A stretch of DNA of 64,000 bases from Xanthomonas sp. XNM01 (GTDB lineage: Bacteria > Pseudomonadota > Gammaproteobacteria > Xanthomonadales > Xanthomonadaceae): positions 1,426,001-1,490,000 of the forward strand of contig NZ_JACVAP010000001.1 of the NCBI RefSeq assembly GCF_014851915.1, in the 5' to 3' direction. Within the stretch, counting starts at the first letter, position 1; each line of letters begins with the position of its first letter. Positions 30,257 through 37,361 of the stretch are shown piece after piece. The notes beneath the pieces are model-generated. The model did no database searches, was not told the origin of the DNA, and saw nothing but the letters and a program-made list of their open reading frames with translations. Both the position numbers and the translations under genes were made by a program.

Positions 30257-30384
30257 ACTGGCTCGTTTTCATTGCGGCGGTGGTCGTCTTGTTCGTCTTC
30301 TACCCGCCCGTCGCATTCGCGCTGCTTGTGCTGGCTCTGATCTTCGCGCCGTTCGCCCTCCCGTACCTGCGGAGGTTCCGGTGA
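30253..30384 (+). CDS. Small hydrophobic phage protein
   Basis: A 43-residue protein that is almost entirely hydrophobic (FIAAVVVLFVFYPPVAFALL) and ends in RRFR, so it is probably membrane-inserted. It overlaps the gene before it by ATGA and the one after by GTGA. I recognise no family. Confidence 0.6.
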   Translation: MNWLVFIAAVVVLFVFYPPVAFALLVLALIFAPFALPYLRRFR

Positions 30385-30530
30385 GCCGCGTGTGCCACGA
30401 CCTGCCGCCGCTCTGCTGTTACGAGTGCGAATCCCGCGTCTGGTGGCTGGCGCCCGATAGCCGTTGTGTCGAATGCACGCGGCTCACTCCCGCACAGCTG
30501 ACAGGCGTTGATGCGGAGTGCGAGGAATGA
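30381..30530 (+). CDS. Small zinc-ribbon-like phage protein
   Basis: A 49-residue protein with paired cysteines CCYEC (about 12-16) and CVEC (about 29-32), a possible zinc knuckle. It begins with GTG overlapping the stop of the previous gene and ends by ATGA overlap with the next. In prophage C the comparable slot holds a protein beginning MNCPRCDRRVPW, also with CPRC. Confidence 0.65.
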   Translation: MSRVCHDLPPLCCYECESRVWWLAPDSRCVECTRLTPAQLTGVDAECEE

Positions 30531-30739
30531 GCCGCATCACCGACGCCGAGCGAGGCGCACGCATCGCCCTGGAACACGCAGAGGCTGTGCTCTCCCTGCA
30601 CACCTCCACTGACCTGTTCCCGGTTCGCCTCTCGCGCTCCAAGCGCCAGTTCTGGGGCTTTATCCGCGATGCCGCGCTGTACGAGCTGGCCGAGTGCCAC
30701 GCGCTGAATGCTGCGATTCGGCAAGGCGAGGCGCCGTGA
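30527..30739 (+). CDS. Conserved small early phage protein
   Basis: A 70-residue helical protein starting MSRITDAERGARIALEHA. It is homologous to 37556-37744 of prophage B and 50335-50514 of prophage C, which share MSRTTDTERGAHIALETA. It always lies just upstream of, or close to, the rep gene, so a role in replication or its control is plausible but not shown. Confidence 0.8.
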   Translation: MSRITDAERGARIALEHAEAVLSLHTSTDLFPVRLSRSKRQFWGFIRDAALYELAECHALNAAIRQGEAP

Positions 30740-30740
30740 C

Positions 30741-31529
30741 GTGTCGGATGGCCACCGCGAACTGCCGGACCAACCCGAGCTCTACGGCACGCGGGACACA
30801 ACGGTCGCAAGCGCCTGGGCACAGCTGCTATCGCGCTATCCCGCGCACGTCTTCGGCACCTTCACTTTTCGCCCCACAAAGCGGTTCACCGACAAGCACA
30901 CCGGACAGCTGCGCGAAGTCGCGCGCACGGCAGCAAGCGGTGGGATGCACCCGGAAGCCGCACAGAAAGGCTTCCGCTTCTTCGTGTCGAGCATCAACCG
31001 CGAGCTATACGGCAACAGCTGGGGCAAGCGATGGCATTCCGGCCTGCAATGGGCGCTCGGCCAAGAGTTCCACAAGGACGGTCGCCTGCACTTCCACGCG
31101 CTCATCAGCGCGCCGACCGGCGACCTCTGGGACCTCATACGCGTGTCGTCCTGGCATCGCTGGTGGCTACAGGAATTCGGGTTCAACCGCATCGAACGCC
31201 CGCGCTCGCAGGCAGACGTCGCGGACTACGTAAGCAAGTACGTCACGAAAGACGGAGAGGTCGATTTCTCCGCGAATTTCGGGCGATGGGTACCACCGCT
31301 ACCGGGCTACACGCGGGTAGCGCAGCAAGGGCAGCTGGCGGGCTGCGACACCAGAAAACCGCCACCTCCGGACAGTTTGCAAGCAGACGCGGCAGGGAAG
31401 GGAACCACGGAAGGCGAGCGCGGAAACGGGCTCTCCATTCTTGACCCTATACCTGCGTCCGGAGTGCACGAACCAACCGACCGCCTACGGGCTAACCACG
31501 AAGAGAAGAGAGAAGAACCATGGAAATGA
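30741..31529 (+). CDS. Rolling-circle replication initiator, HUH endonuclease
   Basis: A 262-residue Rep (counted from GTG 30741, directly after the previous stop; an upstream in-frame start at 30708 is possible). The HUH metal site is GRLHFHALIS (H117-F-H119). The active-site tyrosine region is VADYVSKYVTK (Y163, Y167). It would nick the phage double-strand origin, probably in the hairpin block at 36251-36375. Unlike prophages B and C, which use a different Rep family, this is a classical HUH protein. The C-terminus (~210-262) is polar and low in structure. Its stop lies inside the start of the ssDNA-binding gene. Confidence 0.88.
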   Translation: MSDGHRELPDQPELYGTRDTTVASAWAQLLSRYPAHVFGTFTFRPTKRFTDKHTGQLREVARTAASGGMHPEAAQKGFRFFVSSINRELYGNSWGKRWHSGLQWALGQEFHKDGRLHFHALISAPTGDLWDLIRVSSWHRWWLQEFGFNRIERPRSQADVADYVSKYVTKDGEVDFSANFGRWVPPLPGYTRVAQQGQLAGCDTRKPPPPDSLQADAAGKGTTEGERGNGLSILDPIPASGVHEPTDRLRANHEEKREEPWK

Positions 31530-31822
31530 TCAACGCACCGACCATCACGATCACCGGCGCCGTCGAATCCCGCTACGTCACGATGAAGGCTGGTGGTCAG
31601 CGTCAGGTGTTCGCGCAGCCGGCGACGATGAGCAAGCCCGGCATGATGCTGCCTACTGAAATCGAGGTAGACAGCCCGAACGATGGTTTCCCGGTCGGCT
31701 CAACGCTGGTCTGGGACGTCACCGCCGACGTGGTTCCGGGCCAGTACGGCCGCCTCGAGCTGTCCCGCAAGCGCACCTTGCGCCCTGCCGAGCCGACCAA
31801 GCCGGCCGCCAAGGCGTCCTGA
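31520..31822 (+). CDS. Phage ssDNA-binding protein (gV-like)
   Basis: A 100-residue beta-rich protein (TITITGAVESRYVTMKAGGQRQVFAQ...GRLELSRKRTLRP) in the slot for the inovirus gV protein, between rep and the coat genes. It would coat the single-stranded phage genome and switch from replication to packaging. Its low-complexity C-terminus (EPTKPAAKAS) resembles that of the prophage C counterpart (TQPPPVKAA). Confidence 0.78.
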   Translation: MEMINAPTITITGAVESRYVTMKAGGQRQVFAQPATMSKPGMMLPTEIEVDSPNDGFPVGSTLVWDVTADVVPGQYGRLELSRKRTLRPAEPTKPAAKAS

Positions 31823-31825
31823 TCC

Positions 31826-32029
31826 ATGTCCCGCGTCCTTACCTGCATCGATCCCGTGCCGGCTGAGGACGGGTCATGCGTGCAAACCGCCTGGCTGGAA
31901 TTGCCCAGCTGGGTGGACGTACTGCCCACGGTGGAACAGGCCAACACCGTGGGTCCTGCAATCGCTGGTGGCCTGATCCTGCTCGCAGCCATGCGGCTGC
32001 TCATCCCCAAGAACCGAGAAGACGAATGA
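31826..32029 (+). CDS. Minor coat protein, pVII/pIX-like
   Basis: A 67-residue protein with an N-terminal ~40-residue polar part (CIDPVPAEDGSCVQTAWLEL) and one membrane helix (GPAIAGGLILLAAMRLLI). It is homologous to 47966-48157 of prophage C (CLDDPAPVEGQCTAMVWVEQ). It lies directly upstream of the major coat gene, overlapping it by ATGA. Confidence 0.75.
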   Translation: MSRVLTCIDPVPAEDGSCVQTAWLELPSWVDVLPTVEQANTVGPAIAGGLILLAAMRLLIPKNREDE

Positions 32030-32265
32030 AGACCAACCTCCGCACCAAGCTGTTCCACATCGGTACCCGCGCCCGCGCCGCCATCTTCGGTGGCTCGGTG
32101 GCCGCCGCCTCCCTGCCGGCGTTCGCTGGCACGACCGTCAGCTTCGATCCCGCGACGATCCTCGCTGCGATCGCCGCGCTGCTGGCCGCGGGCATCCTGA
32201 TCTACACCGCGTTCATCGCGGGCAAGTGGACCCTCAAGGCGTTCGGCCTGCTCGGTGGCAAGTAA
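32026..32265 (+). CDS. Major coat protein (pVIII) precursor
   Basis: A 79-residue precursor. The signal peptide is about residues 1-34 (AAIFGGSVAAASLPAFA, cut after AFA). The mature ~45-residue coat has a short acidic N-part (GTTVSFDPATIL), a membrane helix (AAIAALLAAGILIYTAFIAG) and a basic C-terminus (KWTLKAFGLLGGK) that would face DNA. A strong terminator follows immediately, as usual for inovirus coat genes. Confidence 0.9.
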   Translation: MKTNLRTKLFHIGTRARAAIFGGSVAAASLPAFAGTTVSFDPATILAAIAALLAAGILIYTAFIAGKWTLKAFGLLGGK

Positions 32266-32284
32266 GCCACCATCAACAAGGGGA

Positions 32285-32308
32285 GGGCGGGGAAACCCGC
32301 CCTTTTTT
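32285..32308 (+). terminator. Terminator after prophage A major coat gene
   Basis: GGGCGGG (32285-32291) pairs with CCCGCCC (32296-32302) and is followed by six T. It separates highly expressed coat genes from the morphogenesis genes. Confidence 0.92.
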
Positions 32309-32313
32309 ACGAC

Positions 32314-32382
32314 ATGACCGGACTTGTTCTGTTGATTTGGTGGACCCTCGGCGGCTACATCATCGCGGATGGGCTGCGGTGA
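32314..32382 (+). CDS. Tiny phage membrane peptide
   Basis: A 22-residue peptide with a single hydrophobic stretch (LVLLIWWTLGGYII). Counterparts of 27 and 30 residues sit in the same place in prophages B (39693-39776) and C (47552-47644), always between the terminator and pIII and overlapping its start. Likely a small virion or assembly protein. Confidence 0.65.
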   Translation: MTGLVLLIWWTLGGYIIADGLR

Positions 32383-33839
32383 TCGCTCGTCTCTGCATCG
32401 CGCTGATCATGCTGGCCTGCTGGCTGGTGCCATTTCGCACCAGCTACGCCGCGACCGATGGATGCCCCGACAAGGCGCCTTACTGTGATCAGGGTGAGGC
32501 CATGATGTCGTGCCAGGGGAGGCTGGCCGCCGTAGTACCTCCGACGCCGCCGTGGGAATGGAAGGATCAACCCGAATGCGTGCATCTGACGTCCAGCAGG
32601 CGATATCACTGCAAGGCGAGTATCCGGCATCCGAATACCGGCAACATCGTGGACAGATTCTGCGGCTATCACTACTACGCGGACGACTGCACCAAGCGGA
32701 ACGCGACCTATCCCCCCGGCGACATGCAGCCAGGGCTCGCACAACCGCCCAGTGAGTGCTACGGCGGCTGCCGGCTCGTCGGTCGGCAAGTCACTGCGCA
32801 GACGGGCGGAATCACCATCTACGGCGTCGTTGATCGCTCATACACGGGTGAAGTGTGTTCCGTGCGCAATGACTCGAATGCGCCGATCGATGCCAACCGC
32901 GACAAGAAGAAGGAGACCGAGCCCAAGACCCCGGAGTGCACAGCCTTGGGCAGTGGTCAGACTGCATGCATGAGGCCAGACGGCAACTACTGCGCAACGG
33001 CCAGCACGGGCAAAACGTTCTGTTGGGCGCCGGATGAAGAGGGCGCCAAGACCGACGGCGAGCATGCTCAACGCAAGTCAGAGAAGGACCGTCCTGTTCT
33101 TCCGCCTGACGTGAAGATTCCGGATAAGGACTGGCAACGCACCGAAGGCCATCAGGTGACGCATTGCACGCACAGCGGCTGCAAGACCAGCAACGTCACC
33201 AACTACACGACGGTCGCCGCTGGAACATCGAAGAATTCGACAGGCAATAACAAGGCCGATGGCTCAGGCAACAGCAGCGGGAACGGTACTGGAACCGGCG
33301 CCGGCGGCAAGGCGGGGGAAGAGGGCAAGGATTCCGCCACCGAAAGCGGCAACTGTGAGACGCCGCCGGTCTGCACGGGTGACACGTTGAAGTGCCTACA
33401 GCTCAAGATCACTTGGCGCATCGACTGCAACACCAAAGGCAACGAAATCACCGATAGCGAATCGTGCGGGGCAGGGGACGTGCCCGTGTGCGCTGGCAAG
33501 TCATGCAAGGCTGAGGAGTACTCGCTGTTGCTGCGCGACTGGCGTCGTCGCTGCGAACTGAAAGCTGATGCCCAGGCAGGTGCCAACGGCGGCCAGGGCG
33601 ATGACGAAGCGGGCGTAATCGGCGGTCTGTGGGCCAGCGACGGAGCACCGACGCCGAGCTTCGATACCGGCAAGCTGAGCATCGGTGGCGGCGGCGACCT
33701 GATTCCGTCGGTCGAGATCTTCGAGGGCGGTCAGACGTTCCAGGTCCCGCAGAGCTGGTACAGCGTTCTCTCGGTCATCAAGACCATCGTGATCGCATCG
33801 GCCATGGTGGCCGCGTTCTGGATCCTCGCGAGGTTGTAA
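32379..33839 (+). CDS. Adsorption/minor coat protein (pIII)
   Basis: A 486-residue protein. GTG start at 32379 overlaps the preceding stop and gives a signal peptide (LCIALIMLACWLVPF...SYA). The N-terminal ~110 residues, rich in Cys and aromatics (CDQGEA, RYHC, CGYHYYADDC), match the same region of pIII in prophages B and C. The middle is linker-like with Gly/Ser/Asn repeats, then a second Cys-rich part (CETPPVCTGD...WRIDCNT) shared with C. A C-terminal membrane helix (VIASAMVAAFWILARL) anchors it before assembly. The receptor is probably a type IV pilus, as in other Xanthomonas inoviruses (inference). Confidence 0.85.
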   Translation: MIARLCIALIMLACWLVPFRTSYAATDGCPDKAPYCDQGEAMMSCQGRLAAVVPPTPPWEWKDQPECVHLTSSRRYHCKASIRHPNTGNIVDRFCGYHYYADDCTKRNATYPPGDMQPGLAQPPSECYGGCRLVGRQVTAQTGGITIYGVVDRSYTGEVCSVRNDSNAPIDANRDKKKETEPKTPECTALGSGQTACMRPDGNYCATASTGKTFCWAPDEEGAKTDGEHAQRKSEKDRPVLPPDVKIPDKDWQRTEGHQVTHCTHSGCKTSNVTNYTTVAAGTSKNSTGNNKADGSGNSSGNGTGTGAGGKAGEEGKDSATESGNCETPPVCTGDTLKCLQLKITWRIDCNTKGNEITDSESCGAGDVPVCAGKSCKAEEYSLLLRDWRRRCELKADAQAGANGGQGDDEAGVIGGLWASDGAPTPSFDTGKLSIGGGGDLIPSVEIFEGGQTFQVPQSWYSVLSVIKTIVIASAMVAAFWILARL

Positions 33840-34156
33840 TGAGCATCTTTCCTTCATTCGACAGTCCGTTGTTGGGCGCCCTTGCTGGCATGCTCAACAC
33901 GGTGATGAAAGCGCGCTTGGCGCTGTGGGTCGGCAAGTGCCTGAGTGCGCTCGGCCTCGGATTCGCAGCAAAGGCATTCGTCTACGACCCGCTGATCGAT
34001 CAGGCCGTCAATGCCTGGAACATGGTGCCGGCGGTGGCCGCCAACTGGGTGCATGCGCTTGGCTTGGACACAGCTATCTCGATCATTCTGAGCGCTTACG
34101 GCATCCAAGGCGTGCAGCGCGTGTTCTTGTCCCGCAAGTACGAGCCGCCGCTGTGA
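33839..34156 (+). CDS. pVI-like minor coat protein (DUF2523)
   Basis: A 105-residue membrane protein with three hydrophobic segments, including SPLLGALAGMLNTV and ALWVGKCLSALGLGFAAKAF. A C-terminal segment ends VQRVFLSRKYEPPL. It lies between pIII and Zot as in all three prophages. It shares PLIDQAVNAWN with the prophage C protein (PLIDHAVSAWN). It probably caps the virion with pIII. Confidence 0.82.
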   Translation: MSIFPSFDSPLLGALAGMLNTVMKARLALWVGKCLSALGLGFAAKAFVYDPLIDQAVNAWNMVPAVAANWVHALGLDTAISIILSAYGIQGVQRVFLSRKYEPPL

Positions 34157-35304
34157 TCGGTGATACCGCTTCAATTTCCCTGCTGACTGGCCTGCCCGGC
34201 TCCGGCAAGTCGTTGCGCATGACGCAGCGCATTGTGGAGCTGGTAGAGAAGGGCGAACACGTCTACACCTGCAATATCAACGGCATCAGCGTGCCCGGCA
34301 TCACGCCGTGGGAAGACCCGACCAAGTGGCGGGACCTACCTGCCGGTGCGGTGCTGTTCGTTGACGAAGCCCAGCAGTATTTCCGCGCACGGCGCGCAGG
34401 TGAGGTGCCCGAGTACATCAGCGCCATGGAGACGATCCGCCACAGCGGCGTGCGCCTCGTGCTGGCCACACAGCAGCCGAACTACCTGGACACGCACCTG
34501 CGCGGCCTCGTTGGCTTCCATGAGCATCTGCTGCGGCAGTCCGGCAAGAACCAGACCTTCATCTTCCGCAACCATCAGGTGATGGATGAGGTCCGCATGG
34601 GCCTCAAGCGGGTGAAAGGACTTTATGACCACGAAAAGTGGTCGCTTCCCGAGAAGTACTTCAAGTTCTACAAGAGCGCCGAGCTGCACACGGTCAAGTA
34701 CCGGATGCCGGCCCTGCTCAAAAAGGTGCTGATCGTCGGCCCGTTGGCGCTGATGCTGTTCCTGGGCGTGTTCGGCATGCTGTTCTGGAAAGCCTACATG
34801 CAGTCGAACGAGGCCGAGGGCATGAGCAAGACGCCGCCTGCGGCGGCGTCAGCGAAGCCCACGGCCTCGGCGTCGGCAGGGGGCTCACCTAGGGCAGCGG
34901 TCCGGACAGGCGAGGAATATGTAGAGGCAATCACACCACTGGTCGCCGATGTGCCGTGGTCGGCACCTGGCTACATCGGCCGGGACTTCAAGTCCGATCC
35001 GCACATGTACTGCATGAGCACAGAGAACAGCTGTCGGTGCGTCACCGAGCAAAACACCCGCGTCGTTGTCCGTGATGACGTGTGCCGCGACGTAGCGCGC
35101 TGGGGCGAGCCCTACAATCCGTTCAAGGCTCCGCGTCAGGAAGTCGAGCGGGAGCCAGCACAAGAGCGCCAGCAGACCGCCCCAGCGGTCGCACAGCGGC
35201 CGCGGGAGGACCATGGGGCAGGGGTGCTGCTCGGCAGTCAGGATCGCGCGCAGGGCACGTTCCCCGAGGTCGCATCGTCCACCACCCGCGTCGGCGCTCT
35301 CTAG
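34153..35304 (+). CDS. zot: Zot/pI assembly ATPase
   Basis: A 383-residue inner-membrane ATPase required for phage extrusion. Walker A GLPGSGKS is at 13-20 and Walker B VLFVDEAQQYF follows. One membrane helix (~190-215, VLIVGPLALMLFLGVFGMLF) leads to a periplasmic domain with paired cysteines (MYCMSTENSCRCV, DVCRDV). The final 17 residues (QGTFPEVASSTTRVGAL) are identical to the end of Zot in prophage C and remnant D, although the rest differs. GTG start overlaps the pVI stop. Confidence 0.93.
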   Translation: MIGDTASISLLTGLPGSGKSLRMTQRIVELVEKGEHVYTCNINGISVPGITPWEDPTKWRDLPAGAVLFVDEAQQYFRARRAGEVPEYISAMETIRHSGVRLVLATQQPNYLDTHLRGLVGFHEHLLRQSGKNQTFIFRNHQVMDEVRMGLKRVKGLYDHEKWSLPEKYFKFYKSAELHTVKYRMPALLKKVLIVGPLALMLFLGVFGMLFWKAYMQSNEAEGMSKTPPAAASAKPTASASAGGSPRAAVRTGEEYVEAITPLVADVPWSAPGYIGRDFKSDPHMYCMSTENSCRCVTEQNTRVVVRDDVCRDVARWGEPYNPFKAPRQEVEREPAQERQQTAPAVAQRPREDHGAGVLLGSQDRAQGTFPEVASSTTRVGAL

Positions 35305-35307
35305 CGC

Positions 35308-35334
35308 TATGATTCGCCCCACAGGGGGTGAATC
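35308..35334 (+). promoter_or_regulatory. Promoter-like TATGAT and palindrome before the DUF4124 gene
   Basis: A TATGAT box (35308-35313) begins just after the zot stop and runs into an imperfect palindrome (GATTCGCCCC...GTGAATC) abutting the ATG. The same arrangement occurs in prophage B (TATGAT 42657-42662) and in remnant E, so it is probably a separate promoter for the accessory gene. Confidence 0.55.
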
Positions 35335-35742
35335 ATGGACGTTCGACACTGGGCGCTGGTGCTGGCCCTAATCCCGGCCGGTGCGCAGGCGCAGCAGGTC
35401 TACAAGTGCGTCAAGGGCAAAGAAGTGGCCTATCAGTCCGAGCCGTGCGCCAGTGGCCAGGAGCCTGCCAAGACATGGCAGCACGGCACGTACACGCCGC
35501 CGCCCAACTCGGAGCGCTGGCGCGTCTACAACTCGATTCAAGCCACGAATCAGCGCGACGCTGAGCTGAGGGCTGCGAACAATGCCGCAGCCGCTGCATC
35601 GGTAGGTTCGTCGGTAGGGCGCTGCGACGCTGCCAAGCAGACTCGCGATCGCAACATGGCAGCTACTCGCCCGACGCGTGGTAGCCATTCAATCGAGACA
35701 CGCCGCAGCTGGGACGAGTACGTGGCCTCCAATTGCCGATGA
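35335..35742 (+). CDS. Secreted DUF4124-domain protein
   Basis: A 135-residue protein with a signal peptide (MDVRHWALVLALIPAGAQAQ). The DUF4124 pattern follows (VYKCVKGKEVAYQSEPCASG), then a helical region and a C-terminal CDAAKQTRDRN...ASNCR with two more cysteines. Homologous to 42686-43102 in prophage B. Cell-surface or periplasmic accessory protein, possibly altering the host during lysogeny; function unknown. Confidence 0.82.
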   Translation: MDVRHWALVLALIPAGAQAQQVYKCVKGKEVAYQSEPCASGQEPAKTWQHGTYTPPPNSERWRVYNSIQATNQRDAELRAANNAAAAASVGSSVGRCDAAKQTRDRNMAATRPTRGSHSIETRRSWDEYVASNCR

Positions 35743-35786
35743 CTCGTGGCGCTGATTTTGCTTCTTGCTACTTGGAGGATCGAGCG

Positions 35787-36245
35787 ATGGCAGATGAAGA
35801 CCCCGTCCGTGATGAGCGTGCGAGACAGTTTTTCGAGCGATATGCCGAGGAAAACCCTTACGCTTCTTTGCTCTTGAAGCAGCATCTAATGATCGAAGAA
35901 CTTCTCGACGAGATAGTTCTTTCCGTTTGCAAGAAGCCAGAAATAGCTCGGAGGGCTCGTCTTTCGTTTACGCAGAAGTACCATCTTGCGCGCGCTATTG
36001 ACGGCCATGAAACGCACTTATGGAGTGGCGTCGAGAAGCTCAATGAGGCTAGAAATGCGCTCGCACATCGAAGCGACTTGGCCGTCTTGGAAGGAAAGAT
36101 TGATTCCTTCATACAAACGATGCTCGCGAACTATCCCCGATTGCGCGGCAGCATGAATGGCGAGCGGATCACGGACCTAAGTGCGGCCGGTGCCGGATTG
36201 TGCGGAGGTATGGCGCGCGTAGCTGTCGAGCACGTGGGCGCGTAG
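35787..36245 (+). CDS. HEPN-like protein, prophage cargo
   Basis: A 152-residue helical protein with visibly lower GC and different codon use from neighbouring phage genes. The motif EARNALAHRSD contains R89-N90-A-L-A-H94, the RX4-6H signature of HEPN nucleases with the common N after R. It has its own ribosome binding site (GGAGGA at 35774-35779) and sits between the DUF4124 gene and the hairpin block, a place where B and C have no such gene. HEPN domains are frequent in antiphage and toxin systems; no obvious partner (MNT, antitoxin) is adjacent. Role in superinfection exclusion is inference. Confidence 0.7.
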   Translation: MADEDPVRDERARQFFERYAEENPYASLLLKQHLMIEELLDEIVLSVCKKPEIARRARLSFTQKYHLARAIDGHETHLWSGVEKLNEARNALAHRSDLAVLEGKIDSFIQTMLANYPRLRGSMNGERITDLSAAGAGLCGGMARVAVEHVGA

Positions 36246-36250
36246 CCGTC

Positions 36251-36375
36251 GGGTGCAGGGGGAACCCCTGCGGATAACGCCACACCCGCGCCTGTAGCAG
36301 GTCCGCTCCATTGCAGATCGGACCACCGATGCCGGCCCCAGCTCGGGGCCGCCATCCACCACCGAAAACCGCTCG
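36251..36375. repeat. Hairpin-rich intergenic block, copy A (probable phage origin/packaging region)
   Basis: About 125 bp with three inverted repeats: GCAGGGG/CCCCTGC, GGTCCG/CGGACC (here read CGGACC on the other strand) and GGCCCC/GGGGCC. Nearly the same block occurs in B (43126-43250), C (44104-44230, reversed), split D and E. Location after the structural genes and the hairpins fit an inovirus replication origin and packaging signal. Confidence 0.75.
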
Positions 36376-36454
36376 AACGTTTTTTCTCGCCCATAGGACA
36401 ATCGGTCCGCCGGCGTCGCAGATTTGTCGCACCGATAGAACGCTCGATCGAGCA

Positions 36455-36733
36455 TCAGCCAGCGCGGCCGAAGTGCCGTTCGCGCCAGTCGTCAAGTTCG
36501 ACCACCACGACCTTGACCTTTGCGCCGTACTGGCGGCCACGGGTGCCGGCTTCGGCCTTGCGCCTGGACGCGAAGCCTGCACGGCGCAGCTCCATCTGGT
36601 CGCGCCATAGCAGGCCGCTGAGACGTTCGGCGGTCATCTGTTCGCCGGCAGGACTGACCAGATACCGGCCGCTTTCGGTGAAGCGCCAGCCCGCGAATGT
36701 GTGGTTTCCGGTGCCGCTCACAGCATCTGACAT
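36455..36733 (-). CDS. DUF3653-like phage protein, prophage A
   Basis: A 92-residue protein with FAGWRFTESGRYLVSPAGEQ and a basic helix RRAGFASRRKAEAG, ending VVELDDWRERHFGRAG. Homologs at 43251-43529, 43759-44103 and 51706-52049. It resembles DUF3653 phage proteins (recalled). Its start overlaps the end of the stranded regulator tail (36718-36846). In the circular phage it would lie directly downstream of the regulator in one operon; integration moves it ~7 kb away from that promoter. Confidence 0.8.
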   Translation of the reverse strand: MSDAVSGTGNHTFAGWRFTESGRYLVSPAGEQMTAERLSGLLWRDQMELRRAGFASRRKAEAGTRGRQYGAKVKVVVVELDDWRERHFGRAG

Positions 36734-36846
36734 GCGTCGATCGCTCCTCGGTCCTTGGGGAGCTTGCTGGGTGGCAAGAGACGTTCCAGCAGCAGGCGCA
36801 GGATGCCGGCGTAGTAGCCCAGCGTGGCCGCCAGCCTCAATGACAT
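36718..36846 (-). other. Stranded C-terminal segment of the prophage A regulator
   Basis: 42 codons beginning ATG-TCA inside the attachment site: a hydrophobic/basic segment (LGYYAGILRLLLERLLPP) then KDRGAIDACQML. When the prophage ends are joined at the Xer core this is in frame with the regulator at 29408-29788. It could also be translated alone from the ATG in the site. Nearly the same peptide is found at the end of prophage B. Confidence 0.8.
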
Positions 36847-37229
36847 AATATACAGACGCCCGAATGGCCAACCGCGCCGACACGCGCTAAGCCGTTGATT
36901 TCCGAGGATTTCGCCGGGGTCGCGAACCCGATCCCGATTGCGCATAACAGCACCGCCGTGGCGGTGCCCAGCCTCTGGGCGAGAGCTGCCCAGACCTTGC
37001 CAGCGCGGCCGTCCGTTCGGACCGCCTTGATCGCCAGTAGCCATTCCCCGGGGTCGTCCCCGGCCATCTCTGCGAGCGCGCAAATCAGGTCTTCGTCCGG
37101 GTAACTCTTGCCCGCGCGCCACTCGCTGACCACCGCCCTTGACCGGCCCAGCCGTTCGGCTAAGGCCATGTCTGTCGGTACTCCGCGCCGGGTTCGTGCT
37201 TTGTCCAGCAGCGTCGCAACGATGCTCAT
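36837..37229 (-). CDS. Prophage B HTH regulator, truncated at att site
   Basis: A 130-residue protein as integrated. HTH at about 18-45 (ALAERLGRSRAVVSEWRAGKS), hydrophobic segment ~90-108 (TAVLLCAIGIGFA), and end ...CILCH-stop inside prophage A DNA. The Xer core is read in a different frame from that in prophage A. In the circular form the frame continues as ILCKKAVASLGYYAGIL into 43636-43514, giving 169 residues. DNA-binding part is unlike that of A, matching its different operators. Confidence 0.85.
   Translation of the reverse strand: MSIVATLLDKARTRRGVPTDMALAERLGRSRAVVSEWRAGKSYPDEDLICALAEMAGDDPGEWLLAIKAVRTDGRAGKVWAALAQRLGTATAVLLCAIGIGFATPAKSSEINGLARVGAVGHSGVCILCH
36838..36865. other. Xer attachment site between prophages A and B
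   Basis: XerD-side ACATAA and core TATACA (36849-36854) followed by phage B sequence (GACGCCCG) in place of the XerC arm. Same hybrid structure as at 29405, showing B was joined at the right-hand site of A or vice versa. Confidence 0.9.
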
Positions 37230-37296
37230 GTTCGGAACTTCCTTGACATTGATGTTCGGTGTCAGGTTAACTCCGAACTGTTCGGGTTGTTCCGAA
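37230..37296. promoter_or_regulatory. Prophage B operator repeats
   Basis: Repeated GTTCGG/CCGAAC units: GTTCGGAA at 37230-37237, GTTCGG near 37253-37259, a perfect palindrome CCGAACTGTTCGG (37273-37285) and TTCGGGTTGTTCCGAA (37281-37296). These differ completely from the A and C operators. Confidence 0.7.
37243..37272 (+). promoter_or_regulatory. Prophage B early promoter
   Basis: -35 TTGACA (37243-37248), 18-bp spacer and a weak -10 TTAACT (37267-37272), positioned like the promoter of prophage A and divergent from the regulator. Confidence 0.65.
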
Positions 37297-37302
37297 CACC
37301 CC

Positions 37303-37355
37303 CGCCCCCCGGTGCCCTAGCCGGGGCGTGCGGGTCTAGGGCGCTAGGGCAGGGG
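37303..37355 (+). repeat. Conserved leader element, copy in prophage B
   Basis: Almost identical to 29861-29914 in prophage A (CGCGCGGG becomes CGTGCGGG). Between early promoter and first gene; may fold through CCCTAG and CTAGGG arms. Confidence 0.7.
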
Positions 37356-37361
37356 ACAACC

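Larger units (their letters stand above)
29416..36848 (+). mobile_element. Inovirus prophage A
   Basis: About 7.4 kb bounded by two dif-like cores. The order is regulator (-), divergent promoter, five small early genes, HUH Rep, ssDNA-binding protein, minor coat, major coat with signal peptide, terminator, tiny membrane peptide, pIII, pVI, Zot/pI, DUF4124 protein, HEPN-like gene, hairpin block, DUF3653-like gene (-). No integrase is encoded, so host XerCD is implied. All genes look intact. Confidence 0.93.
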
